Shown: positions 9,309-17,290 of the stretch, piece by piece
How the letters are laid out: the number at the start of each line of letters is the position of its first letter
Numbering within the stretch: position 1 is the first letter of the stretch
Source: Chara braunii
Taxonomy: Eukaryota > Streptophyta > Charophyceae > Charales > Characeae
Assembly: GCA_003427395.1 (NCBI GenBank)
Contig: BFEA01000098.1
Span: 1,537,829-1,560,163, forward strand
Direction of reading: 5' to 3'
Length of the DNA stretch: 22,335 nt
Made by a program: the position numbers and the translations under genes
The notes under the pieces: model-generated
Database searches by the model: none
Told to the model about the DNA's origin: nothing
What the model saw: the letters and a program-made list of their open reading frames with translations, nothing else

Positions 9309-9505
9309 CCAACAGCAGTCTATCACATCTACCAGGCAGCTCTGTCGACACACAGTAAACCAGGGTACTGCATGGCAGCCAGAGCCTCAGATATATGGAG
9401 TCATTTGTAAGCAGTAAGGTACACTCAGAAGATATAGCCCTGTGGCAATTCATTCGCGCCGGACATTTTGGAGAGGAGATCCTCCATGAAGCTTGGAAGC
9501 ACACC

Positions 9506-10030
9506 CTACAGACCAAAAATGGATATCACAAAGAAGGCTCACAAGAGGAAGGGCAATGATGGTTTGCACAACATATATGCAGAGAACCTATGAACAGGCT
9601 GACCATCAGATGGTTGTGGTTTATATCTTCAGAAGAGAACTAGGCAGAGGTTTTACTTCAAAGGGGGGAATGAGGCAGGGGGAGGGGGGGGGGGGGGGTC
9701 CCACTACATCCTCAATAGTCACTAGAATAGCATACTGGCACAAAGCGCAGATGTTGCTGCCTGGTCAGCCTACAGAACAAAAATCGATATCACAAAGAAG
9801 ACCCACAACAGGAAGGGCACTGTTGGTTTGCACGACATACACCGCCCTCAGGATTCCTATGACCAGTCTGATCCACAGATGGCTATGGTTTATATCTTCA
9901 GCAGAGAACTACGCAGAGGGTTTCCTCCGGATGAGGGAGGGAATGAGGAAGAGGGGATCCCATCATTACATCCTTAATACTCAGTAGAACAACATACTGG
10001 CACAAGGTGCAGACGTCGCTGCCTGGTCAG
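9506..10030. repeat. 263-bp tandem duplication with a G homopolymer
   Basis: Unit 1 (9506-9768) and unit 2 (9769 to about 10030) align over nearly their whole length: CCTACAGA.CAAAAAT.GATA, GGTTTGCAC.ACATA, GGTTTATATCTTCAG.AGAG, CATACTGGCACAA and CTGCCTGGTCAG. Differences are mostly substitutions plus an expanded G run (about 9681-9698) only in unit 1. The open frame through both units has no recognised domain and is not needed to explain the duplication. Confidence 0.9.
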
Positions 10031-11085
10031 ACGGCAGAGAATGTACAAGGAAAGCATTTGACCACACCCACAAACAGGACATGAAGATTTCCCATGAGGC
10101 TTTTGCGGGTTTGGCAGAATCCCCCAAACATCAACACCAGATTCCCCCGAACCACATCAAGCAATTCGATGATGGAAGAGTGCAAGGCTTGGCCGCTTTG
10201 GTGCAGTTGACCAAATCCCCCCAGGAGCCACAGGCGATGGAAGGATGGACAGTGGAAAGTCGCCCTCGTTCATGTGGCTGACGGTGCCCACACACCTATC
10301 GACCTGAAAGACACACATGCATGTAGTTAAAAAAGGGGGCAGACAACTTGCCTGCAGATAGCAACTTAAAGACGGGGGGTGGGAGCGACTGACATTACAC
10401 ACTGAATGCCACAGACGGCAGCTCAACTGCAGACTGAGACGATTCCGTCAATCACAATCGCACTGCATTTAGCTGCGTGGATACAGGAGCACTGACAGGT
10501 GACGATGCCTGCTAAGTAAGTGTAGGTCCCCATACGTTTGCGCTATAAGCAACTATGGTCACAAGTCCTGCATTTTGGTTTTCTGGAGATCGATGGAAAT
10601 GGTGTAAAAGCCAAAATTGAAAAATCTTCAACAATAAGCGCGAGGCAATAGCAGATGGATCGCATAATGAGTGAGTTTGTGAGAACTGCCTACAGGCAGG
10701 GGTAAGATTTCAGATATCTGATGCACTAAATGAATGTCAAGTTTCAACATAAATATACACAAGTTTCTGTACAAAGACTACAAGCGCGATTCACGTGTAT
10801 CGAGTTGATTGTCTCCAGTGTGTTTGCTGGCAGCCAGCAAGGCAGTGCGTTTGGATCAGGAGAACCCCGACAAATTTAGGCAAAATACAAGATCTACATG
10901 ACCAAAATTTCCAACTCTGGCGAGCCACTCGCAAATGCTTTTTCAGGGCTTGCATCACAGCTCCAGGCACGAAGTGCAGCAAGACATGCTGGACACGAAG
11001 TGCAGACGCTTCGCGTCCGCTATGGACACGACTTATTTCATGCGTGAGGCATACATGAAAGACACCTGGAATGACGAACTCATTC
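10031..11085. other. intergenic, no gene recognised
   Basis: The frame at 10081-10281 (plus, 66 codons) has protein-like composition but no recognisable motif. Near the gap the word CACGAAGTGCAG occurs twice (about 10967 and 10993). Nothing else could be assigned. Confidence 0.4.
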
Positions 11086-11183
11086 NNNNNNNNNNNNNNN
11101 NNNNNNNNNNNNNNNNNNNNNNNNNNNNNNNNNNNNNNNNNNNNNNNNNNNNNNNNNNNNNNNNNNNNNNNNNNNNNNNNNNN
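11086..11183. other. assembly gap (98 Ns)
   Basis: An uninterrupted N run. The sequences on either side share no obvious gene, so the true size and content of the gap are unknown. Open frames running through the Ns are meaningless. Confidence 0.99.
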
Positions 11184-11650
11184 ACATCGGCCTGCGGGTG
11201 TCAGCCTGAAACCTGCACCACTTCCAACGCCGCCGATTTTTTTTTTTTGAACAGCACCCCTGGCCATGCGGCGCCTCCGAGTTTTGCTTGTGGCAACAAA
11301 ACCTTTCCGCAAGGCTGGGGCCATGTACTAGCGGTTTAAGATCCAGAAAAGACAACTGCACAGGGCAGCGTCCAATGGTCTGTAGTATCACACCCTACCT
11401 CAGATGCATCCCGTGCCCTAGGCCAAAAATTATTCACCCGGAGCCCTTTCTTTTGTCGTTTCAACGGTCATTTCAAGCGGCTGTGAAACGAGAAAAAAAC
11501 GACTTCGGGAGAACTAAACACCTTTTTTTCTGAGTTAGGGCTCCCTTGAAGGCATTTCCAAGTGGTGTGGAACAAGCCCCTAAGGCCTGGCGCCTACAGG
11601 CATTTTCCTAAACCCTGAATTAATAAGGCCTACCAATACACAAGACCACG
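11184..11650. other. intergenic, no gene recognised
   Basis: This stretch lies between the assembly gap and the minisatellite. No domain-bearing frame, RNA gene or repeat was recognised. Confidence 0.4.
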
Positions 11651-11770
11651 TTGCCTGACCTTCGTCCGAGTGTGATGTTGCCTGACCTTCGTCCGAGTGT
11701 GATCTCGCCTGACCTTCGTCCGAGTGTGATCTTGCCTGACCTTCGTCCGAGTGTGATCTTGCCTGACCTT
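11651..11770. repeat. 27-bp minisatellite, about 4.5 copies
   Basis: Units start at 11651, 11678, 11705, 11732 and 11759 (last partial). Each begins TTGCCTGACC (TCGCCTGACC in unit 3), continues TTCGTCCGAG and ends TGTGAT plus one base. Because 27 is a multiple of three, all units read in one frame as the 9-residue motif LPDLRPSVI. The frame soon enters unrelated repeats and ends, so I read it as a DNA repeat, not a gene. Confidence 0.93.
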
Positions 11771-11804
11771 TTGTCCCCCAGGCGGGTGGGTCAGGTAGGA
11801 GTTT

Positions 11805-11966
11805 TAGGACCGAGAAAATTGGCCGGTTTGTTAAAGCGCCGATACAGGGGACCCTAAATTACCAAACCCATCTCTTTTGTGCCCATAGGACCGAGAAAAT
11901 TGGCCGGTTTGTTAAAGCGCCGATACAGCGGACCCTAAATTACCAAACCCATCTCTTTTGTGCCCA
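11805..11966. repeat. 81-bp tandem duplication
   Basis: Units 11805-11885 and 11886-11966 are almost identical (TAGGACCGAGAAAATTGGCC, then GTTTGTTAAAGCGCCGATAC, ending CTCTTTTGTGCCCA), with one visible internal substitution (CAGGGGACC versus CAGCGGACC). Such identity implies recent duplication. It adjoins the 27-bp minisatellite, making a small tandem-repeat cluster. Confidence 0.93.
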
Positions 11967-12659
11967 AATTAGTTGAGTCGTTCCCTGCTAGGCCAGTACA
12001 TTGAAAGTGTGGCCTCCTTATATACCGCCTCATATACCACCGGAAGTTTCGGTGGAGGGGGCGTACCAGTGGTTTAAACTACATGAGACAAGTTGAGGAC
12101 ATAAGCAAGTACCAATGCCCCTTGGCAGGTACTAGGGCTTCCTCTGCGAAGTTCAAGTAGTACGAGTGATGGGCAGGGAAATCAGGGCAAAGTAAAGATG
12201 GTGGTCTAGCTGCGAAGGAGGGGAGCTAAGGGAGACCTGAGAAGGTCTTACAGCAGACGGGAAATTTAACAGAGTAGGGATCCATCAGAAAACCAATTGG
12301 CAAAAGCCAAGAGAATGCTGAACGTTGAATGCACAATGGCAACAAGAATGCCATCTGAGTGCATGCCGCATCAAAGCCACTAAAAGAAGAGACCCAAAGA
12401 ATGCCGGTAAAATGCTGGCAAGTCGTGCTAACATGATTGACGAGGCAGCCATGTCACACACGGGTCTTGCTGGACACACGTCGGTAACCAATGTGTTCAG
12501 GACCAGATCTCATTAACTGCAATCAGCAGTGCAGCATCGTGCACACACATGGGATTAGCATTTGCACAACATTAGGTTATGGTCGGTCCTCAAGTAAACT
12601 TGAAAAATGAACGTACACACTCAGCCAGTCAGTTGAGAGTCTCCCTAAAACGATTACAG
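11967..12659. other. intergenic, no gene recognised
   Basis: Short overlapping open frames on both strands at 12285-12516 have no known motif. No RNA gene or repeat was seen. Confidence 0.4.
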
Positions 12660-12794
12660 CATGGAGGGAAGGAAAGTGAGCGAGGAAGCGAGCAGCAAAT
12701 GAACGAGAGCGCTATCGCGCAAGAGAGAGAGAGCATGGAGGGAAGGAAAGTGAGCGAGGAAGCGAGCAAGCAAATGAACGAGAGCACTATCACG

Positions 12795-12876
<82 letters not shown>
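12660..12876. repeat. 74-bp duplication ending in an expanded (AG)n microsatellite
   Basis: A 74-bp unit (CATGGAGGGAAGGAAAGTGA onward) occurs at 12660-12733 and again from 12734. Each copy ends in CGCAAGAGAGAG. In the first copy the AG run is only a few repeats long; in the second it has grown to about 80 bp (12797-12876). Small differences (GCTATCGCGC versus ACTATCACGC) separate the units. Confidence 0.93.
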
Positions 12877-12877
<1 letters not shown>

Positions 12878-13144
12878 AGTAACGCTGCTGAGCTGCACGT
12901 CAGGTACAAGTTCGGACAGCCCAGAATGGTGCAAAGTCTTCGTTTCGAACACAAATCGATTACAGATGAATGAATAAGACAAACGGGAGAACTTTCCGAT
13001 GATGACACATCAGTTCAGATATGTCAGGTATGAAACAAGCAGACAGAGTAGCAGATAAGGAAGCAGGTGAAACACCAACGATCCCGCTCATGCAATTGTG
13101 AGTAAGGCCGTCGTTAGACACTCCTTACGATTTCCTCAAGCCAG
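12877..13144. other. spacer, no gene recognised
   Basis: No domain-bearing frame or structural RNA was recognised. Confidence 0.4.
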
Positions 13145-13235
13145 AAGGAAGTTTCCTTGTAACTCTTTAAGGAAATTTTGCTGCCTGGTTCCACATATCC
13201 TTCGGGACGACCACTGAGGACGTTTCCTTGTGGCC
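13145..13235. repeat. palindrome-rich segment related to 16675-16814
   Basis: It contains the small palindrome AAGGAA-GT-TTCCTT (13145-13158), the word TTTAAGGAAATTTTGCTG and, at the right, GAGGACGTTTCCTTGTGGCC. The second and third words have close counterparts in the same order at 16703-16758 (ATAAGGAAATTTTGGCTG and TTTTCCTTGTGGCC). This suggests two copies of one decayed repeat family. Confidence 0.5.
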
Positions 13236-14157
13236 TGCCCACGGCAGTTTTCATACGATTATATGCGACAGTGTTGTGAGTGTCCGTGGTCCAGCGTCCT
13301 GTGTCCGTGTGGAGACGGCGTGGTCCAGCGGCGCCCAGCGGGAAAAGGCAGGGCCAGGCAACTAAAAACAGAATAAAATATAGGGGACCTCCATGTTCGA
13401 AATTCAAAATTTGAAGTGCGGTTGTGGTGACGAGTACGACCATCGAAAGGCGGCACGAGGACGGGGCACGGGCGAATCGGGCTTTGCGGCAGCATCCCTC
13501 CCCGAGAAACGCAGCGCTGTGTGCACGTGCGCACAGTGGTAGCTCCCATCACCATCGCCACTTTGTGTGTGACGTTCAACACAGTTTTCCAAGGAGAGCG
13601 GCGCCGACCCAAAGGGAGCAGCTTTGTGGAAGTGTCGTGGGCGCGACCATCCTCACAGCAGTGGATGCGTGTCATTCCTGTGGAAGTGTTGGCGAGGGCG
13701 GCGGAGAGGTCGGGCGTGTGCTGTTGACTTCGCTGACGAGGGCGGTTGTGGCGGCAGCCGTGTCTGCCGTTGTCCTTCGTTGTCAGCAGGAGAGGGCGTT
13801 GGGACAAATGAAGGCGCAGCTGCGGGCGCGAAGGAGAAGGATGCTGATGCAAGCTGCACATGACGGCCCCGAATCCGTAGCGACTTCGAAGGCTGTGATT
13901 CAGCTGTGTTACGCGTTGGGTTGCGGCGACATTTTGTGAGCGACGCCGACATGGTGGATGAAAAGCAGGATGGGGCAGGGGTGGGAAGACCTTCGACATG
14001 GTGGATGAAAAGCAGCACGGCGAGGAGCAGCTCGGGAACCACCAGAAGCAGCACAGCGACGAGGAGCAGCTTGGGAACCACCAGAAGCAGCACAGCGACG
14101 AGGAGCAGCAGAGGGAGCCTGCAGCAGAGGTCGGCCATGAACGACACGGTGGACAGG
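13236..14157. other. GC-rich region left of the LTR, with an imperfect 39-bp repeat; no gene called
   Basis: Long frames are open on both strands because the DNA is GC-rich and repetitive, and none resembles a known protein. A 39-bp unit is repeated at 14022-14060, 14061-14099 and partly at 14100-14111. In one plus frame it reads as the 13-residue repeat EEQLGNHQKQHSD. That frame is open only from 13962 and closes at a TAG (14160-14162) inside the first bases of the LTR. GACATGGTGGATGAAAAGCA occurs twice (13948 and 13995), 47 bp apart and out of frame. It could be a remnant of a retroelement or host exon that the LTR inserted into; this is undecided. Confidence 0.45.
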
Positions 14158-14474
14158 TGTAGCGGACCTCTGGTTGGCCTGTGAGACCAGCCCCTTGGCC
14201 TGTTCTCACAGGCCTGTATTCTATTCGGGGGCAGTCCAGTCCAGTCCAGGCCGGTACCTCTGTCGGTACCAGCCAGTCCAGTCCAGTCCAGTCAGTCCGC
14301 TGGGGTATACCCCAACAGTTGTCTGTTTTCGCTCTCATTCTTCAGTTGCACATTTGGGAGTACGTGCGTTGGAGTCTTGCGTGGGGAGCTGCGCTATGCA
14401 TCTTGCTCCCCCCCTTCTTCCTCCATCTCCATCTCTATCATTAGCGGAGCACCACACCTGGTGGGTCCGCTACA
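14158..14474 (+). mobile_element. long terminal repeat (5' LTR) of a retrotransposon
   Basis: The 317-bp segment starts TGTAGCGGACC and ends GGTCCGCTACA, a perfect 11-bp terminal inversion with the TG...CA ends of LTRs. It is followed after one T by a primer-binding site (14476), which identifies it as a 5' LTR. Inside are repeated CCAGT pentamers (about 14235-14300) and a perfect 11-bp inverted repeat, GGCCTGTGAGA (14176-14186) with TCTCACAGGCC (14204-14214). No second LTR copy is visible in the window and the outer 5 bp (ACAGG) have no partner, so the element is truncated, rearranged or incompletely assembled. Confidence 0.82.
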
Positions 14475-14475
14475 T

Positions 14476-14486
14476 TGGTATCGGAG
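14476..14486 (+). promoter_or_regulatory. retrotransposon primer-binding site (initiator Met-tRNA type)
   Basis: TGGTATCGGAG begins one base after the LTR. The usual plant PBS complementary to the 3' end of initiator Met-tRNA is TGGTATCAGAG, so there is a single A-to-G difference. Position and sequence together are strong evidence for the start of minus-strand DNA synthesis in an LTR element. Confidence 0.8.
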
Positions 14487-14487
14487 A

Positions 14488-14578
14488 GGGAACGTTCCCC
14501 GCTCCCACCCACCACCCTGTACAGTTGTACAGCTGAAGAAAACAGCAAAACCCGACATCGGGTTTTTTCGCTGTTTTC
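14488..14578 (+). other. palindromic leader downstream of the PBS
   Basis: Three foldable elements follow the PBS in 91 bases: the self-complementary 12-mer GGGAACGTTCCC (14488-14499), the palindrome CTGTACA-GT-TGTACAG (14517-14532), and a hairpin with arms 14538-14555 and 14558-14578, fully paired except for a 3-base bulge on the 3' arm. In retroviruses and Ty elements, leader palindromes and hairpins take part in RNA dimerisation and packaging. That role here is inference. Confidence 0.6.
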
Positions 14579-14739
14579 GGGTGTTTTTTCGGTGAAAACA
14601 GAGGGAAAAAAGCGGCGCGTGCAGGAGGTGACACGTGGCGAAAAAAAACAGGCGCAAGCGCCAAGGCCACGACCGCCGCACGCGCGCGCGCCACGCTGCC
14701 CCGCCCCGCCCCCGGATTATATTATCAAGATCCGGGAGG

Positions 14740-14825
14740 CATGCTGCTGCTGGGGTTTGAACCCAGGCAGCTGCCGGCCATGCGCATGCATATACCACTG
14801 CCATAACACACTCGCCACAGAGTGT
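14740..14825 (-). other. tRNA-like Pol III promoter remnant (possible SINE head)
   Basis: On the minus strand a near-canonical A box (TGGCAGTGGTAT) is followed about 40 bases later by a perfect T arm: CTGGG, loop TTCAAAC, CCCAG, which contains the B box GGTTCAAACC. The anticodon region cannot be fitted to a standard arm, so this is a tRNA relic or the head of a tRNA-derived SINE embedded in the LTR element's internal region. No tail or target duplication was identified. Confidence 0.45.
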
Positions 14826-15230
14826 CTATGGCCTTGTAGCACGGCACGCTTGTGTTGAAGAGGTGCCGTGCTGGCTATTTACCCCCCCCCCGGGTGGCGA
14901 GCAGCAAGCAGCGAGCAGCGGCCAGCAAGACAGCAACAGGAGAGGCTGCTTTTTACCCCCCCCCCCCGTGGCTGCTGCTACCTGTGCACGTGGCCACCTG
15001 CAGTGCCACGTGGCACTTTGCTATGCACTTGAAGACCCCCTGTATTTCAGGGGCTGCTCTACACCGGTGAGGGTATGCTCACACAACATACCCTAGATCT
15101 GCAGATTTACAGTAGGGGTTGATCAAGATCTCAGCCCCCTCTCTCTCCTCCAGCTGGCTGCTGCAGGCAAAGGCCAAGACCCTCCTGGTCTTGGTGTACC
15201 TTGTGCCCTTGGAGACACCAAGGGCCAGGT
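14826..15230. other. internal non-coding region of the LTR element
   Basis: There are C homopolymer runs in two similar contexts (ATTTACCCCCC near 14878 and TTTTTACCCCCC near 14951) and a hairpin-prone CACCAAGG/CCTTGG segment around 15188-15225. No Gag, protease, integrase or reverse-transcriptase motif is seen in any frame, consistent with a non-autonomous element. Confidence 0.45.
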
Positions 15231-15560
15231 ATCTTTTTTCTCTCTCCCCTTCCTCTACTAACCCACTCTCCATACCTCTCTCTCTCTCTCTCTCCTCTTA
15301 CTCATACCCCTCCCCCCACCCCACCTTTTCTCCCACCACCCATTCTTTTATTCTATTTACTTCATCTCTTCTTTTCTTTCCTCCTTTTCTCCTTGCTTCT
15401 TGATCCCTCTCCACCTTTCTCCAACCCTCCTCTCCCCCAACTACCACCACATCATCCCCCCACCTCCCACTTCATCTTTTTCTCTCTCCCACCTATTTCC
15501 TTTTTTTCTCCTTCACTTTTTCATTCCCCTTCCCCCCTACTTCGAATTTTTTTTCTGTTT
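15231..15560 (+). repeat. polypyrimidine, G-depleted tract
   Basis: Roughly 300 bases on the plus strand contain almost no G (two in the CCTTGCTTCTTGATCC stretch near 15391-15405) and few A. Long Ser/Pro/Phe/Leu frames through it stay open simply because TAG and TGA need G. The tract then grades into T-rich and ATTT-repeat DNA (to about 16180). Confidence 0.9.
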
Positions 15561-15727
15561 TTTCTTATTTTCTACCTCCCTTTTGATTTGTATTTTCTCT
15601 TTTTTCCAAAAATTCAAAATATCTTCTTTCCCACCTTCTTTTCTCATTTTTTGATTTATTTTATTTATTTTTCTATTTATTTTGAAAATTCGATTTTCTT
15701 TACGGCAACCCTAAATCTGATTAGGTA

Positions 15728-16061
15728 TTAGTCTTTCTTGCTTTCGACACACGTTTTGACCCCGTGGGGTAACGAAGTGCTGCCAAAAATTTCTGATTTT
15801 CCCTTAGTCTTTTTCGGCACACTTCGACCCCATGGGTAGCGAAATGCTGCCAATTTTTTTGACAAATTAGATACTTTATTCCTCCCCGCCTCCTCCTCCA
15901 CTTATTTACTTCGTTATTTATTTATTTATTTCCTTATTTATTTTCTGAAATTTCTTTTTTATTTGCGGCATCTTGACACCTAGTGTGCTCACCTTGATAT
16001 CTCCTTTCCCCTTGACACATTCTTGACCCCGTGGGGGGTAGGGAAATGCTGCCGAAAATTT
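15728..16061 (+). repeat. three degenerate copies of a hairpin-centred motif
   Basis: Copies at about 15728-15793, 15804-15860 and 16011-16061 share the order [GC]ACACNNTT.GACCCC, GTGGGGTA and CGAAATGCTGCC, followed by AAAATTT-like sequence. The centre is a small palindrome in each copy: ACCCC-GT-GGGGT, ACCC-CAT-GGGT and ACCCC-GT-GGGG. They are separated by AT-rich sequence of unequal length, so this is a dispersed repeat, not a strict tandem array. Confidence 0.75.
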
Positions 16062-16240
16062 AAAAAAAATAAATATTGTTCTCCCTTCACATCATTTTAC
16101 TTATTTTTTTACTTATTTTTCTTATTTATTTATTTCCTTATTTATTCTTATTTTCTCTCGAAATCTCGCTGTTTATTTATTTTTTTTCCCGCCTTCTCCC
16201 CCCCCTATGCTTGCTATTTTACTTTCTTGATTAGGTCACT

Positions 16241-16300
16241 GGTACCCTACCCTAACCACTTAAACTTCGGTTAGGGTTTTCTTAGGGTTTTTGTAGGGTT
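16241..16300 (+). repeat. interstitial telomere-like repeats (TTTAGGG type)
   Basis: Several TTAGGGTTT and CCCTAACC words occur within 60 bases (GGTTAGGGTTTTC, TTAGGGTTTTTG, TAGGGTTTAGGGTTC). They are degenerate forms of the plant telomere repeat TTTAGGG. The array is too short and irregular to be a chromosome end. Confidence 0.75.
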
Positions 16301-16674
16301 TAGGGTTCTTCAACCCCCCCCCTACTTCCCCATCCTCTTCGGGCACCCTGGACCCGAACCACCCCTCCCCCTTTGACGGCGCCCGCGCACGGCGTGACTG
16401 ACGCCTTCGAGCCCGATATGACGTGACTGGTCACGTCCGTTGCGGGCATTCCTCGAGCATGGGAGACCGCATGACGCCAGTCGAAAACGACGACGCCACC
16501 CGATGGCGGCCCACCGCCAACAGTAACCGTTGGAGGCCGTTGGGGGACTACGAAGACTTTGGAGGGCGGGGATGTCCATACTAACGCCATTGGACCACAT
16601 CTGGACCACCCAAGAACCAAAACTCTTCGTCAACGCATATCATCGCCACTCCATTAATTGCGGTTTCTTGAGCT
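16301..16674. other. GC-rich spacer, no gene called
   Basis: Two overlapping minus-strand frames (16300-16620 and 16322-16633) are Gly/Arg/Val-rich with no known motif. Both being open at once argues that composition, not selection, keeps them open. Confidence 0.4.
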
Positions 16675-16814
16675 CCAAGGGACCTCGCAAGGTCCCTTGG
16701 GGATAAGGAAATTTTGGCTGGGGCCACAAGGACGCCACAAGGAATTTTCCTTGTGGCCTTTTCACATTTCTTTTTCAATTTCATCCTCACAAGTGGAATG
16801 AGCGCGTCCTTGTG
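16675..16814. repeat. cluster of perfect palindromes, possible foldback/TIR element
   Basis: CCAAGGGACCT (16675-16685) and AGGTCCCTTGG (16690-16700) form an 11-bp perfect stem with a CGCA loop. GCCACAAGGAA (16734-16744) and TTCCTTGTGGC (16747-16757) form an 11-bp stem with a TT loop. CCACAAGGACGC (16724-16735) and GCGTCCTTGTGG (16803-16814) form a 12-bp outer inverted repeat around the second stem. Words from it recur at 13165-13235. A small decayed foldback transposon is likely, but its ends are not certain. Confidence 0.65.
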
Positions 16815-16886
16815 GATTTCACGGCCCCGAGGAGTGTCTAACGACGCCCTAAATCCTTGCTCTGGGAGAAGAGAAGACCAATCACT

Positions 16887-17195
16887 TCAGAAGACCCAGT
16901 GAAATCCACAGTGATGCCGTGGCTTTTGAATTTTCAGAGTGTTTAGAAGCCCAAGCAAGTTGTCGAACTCCTCGCGAGTTTCGGCTATCATGATAGCTTC
17001 TTCAGGCCTGGTGCATCCAGCCTGTGCAAGCTCAGGACATGAAGTGTGCGGCAGCACATCAGTTCCCATAGCAGGAGAGTGCAACTTCGCAAACAGATGA
17101 TGCAGCATGTAGTATGTACATGAAGCTGCATAGGATATCACTCTGCTCACATTTAACCGGGGTTGATTCAGATGGCTGATGGGTGACGTAGTCAC
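16887..17195 (-). other. possible coding fragment (unidentified)
   Basis: A minus-strand frame of about 100 codons has ordinary protein-like composition (e.g. TRPEEAIMIAETREEFDNLL, then a short C-terminus ending in TGA), unlike the biased frames around it. It has no ATG at its open end (the first usable codon is GTG) and an in-frame TGA lies a few codons further upstream. If real, it would be a terminal exon or gene remnant; a CAG acceptor-like site occurs just upstream. I recognise no domain and chance cannot be excluded. Confidence 0.25.
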
Positions 17196-17290
17196 TACAT
17201 CCTGCCATCAGTAGAGTGACAACCTTATCTAAGTCCTGATTCGCGAAACCTGAAGAGAAAATCCTCCGGCAGACAATATAGCATCCTGTT

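Noticed and set aside
13259-14338. 359-codon minus-strand open frame
   Set aside because: It runs antisense through the 39-bp repeats and into the LTR, and has Cys/Ser/Trp/Pro-rich composition with no motif; it is a by-product of GC-rich repeats.
14158-14474. Solo LTR
   Set aside because: A primer-binding site follows directly and the two 5-bp flanks (ACAGG and TTGGT) do not match, so it is the left end of an element instead of a solo LTR.
15201-15731. 176-codon plus-strand open frame rich in Ser, Pro, Leu and Phe
   Set aside because: The DNA is a G-depleted pyrimidine tract, so TAG and TGA stops cannot occur; openness is compositional and more than one plus frame is open across it.
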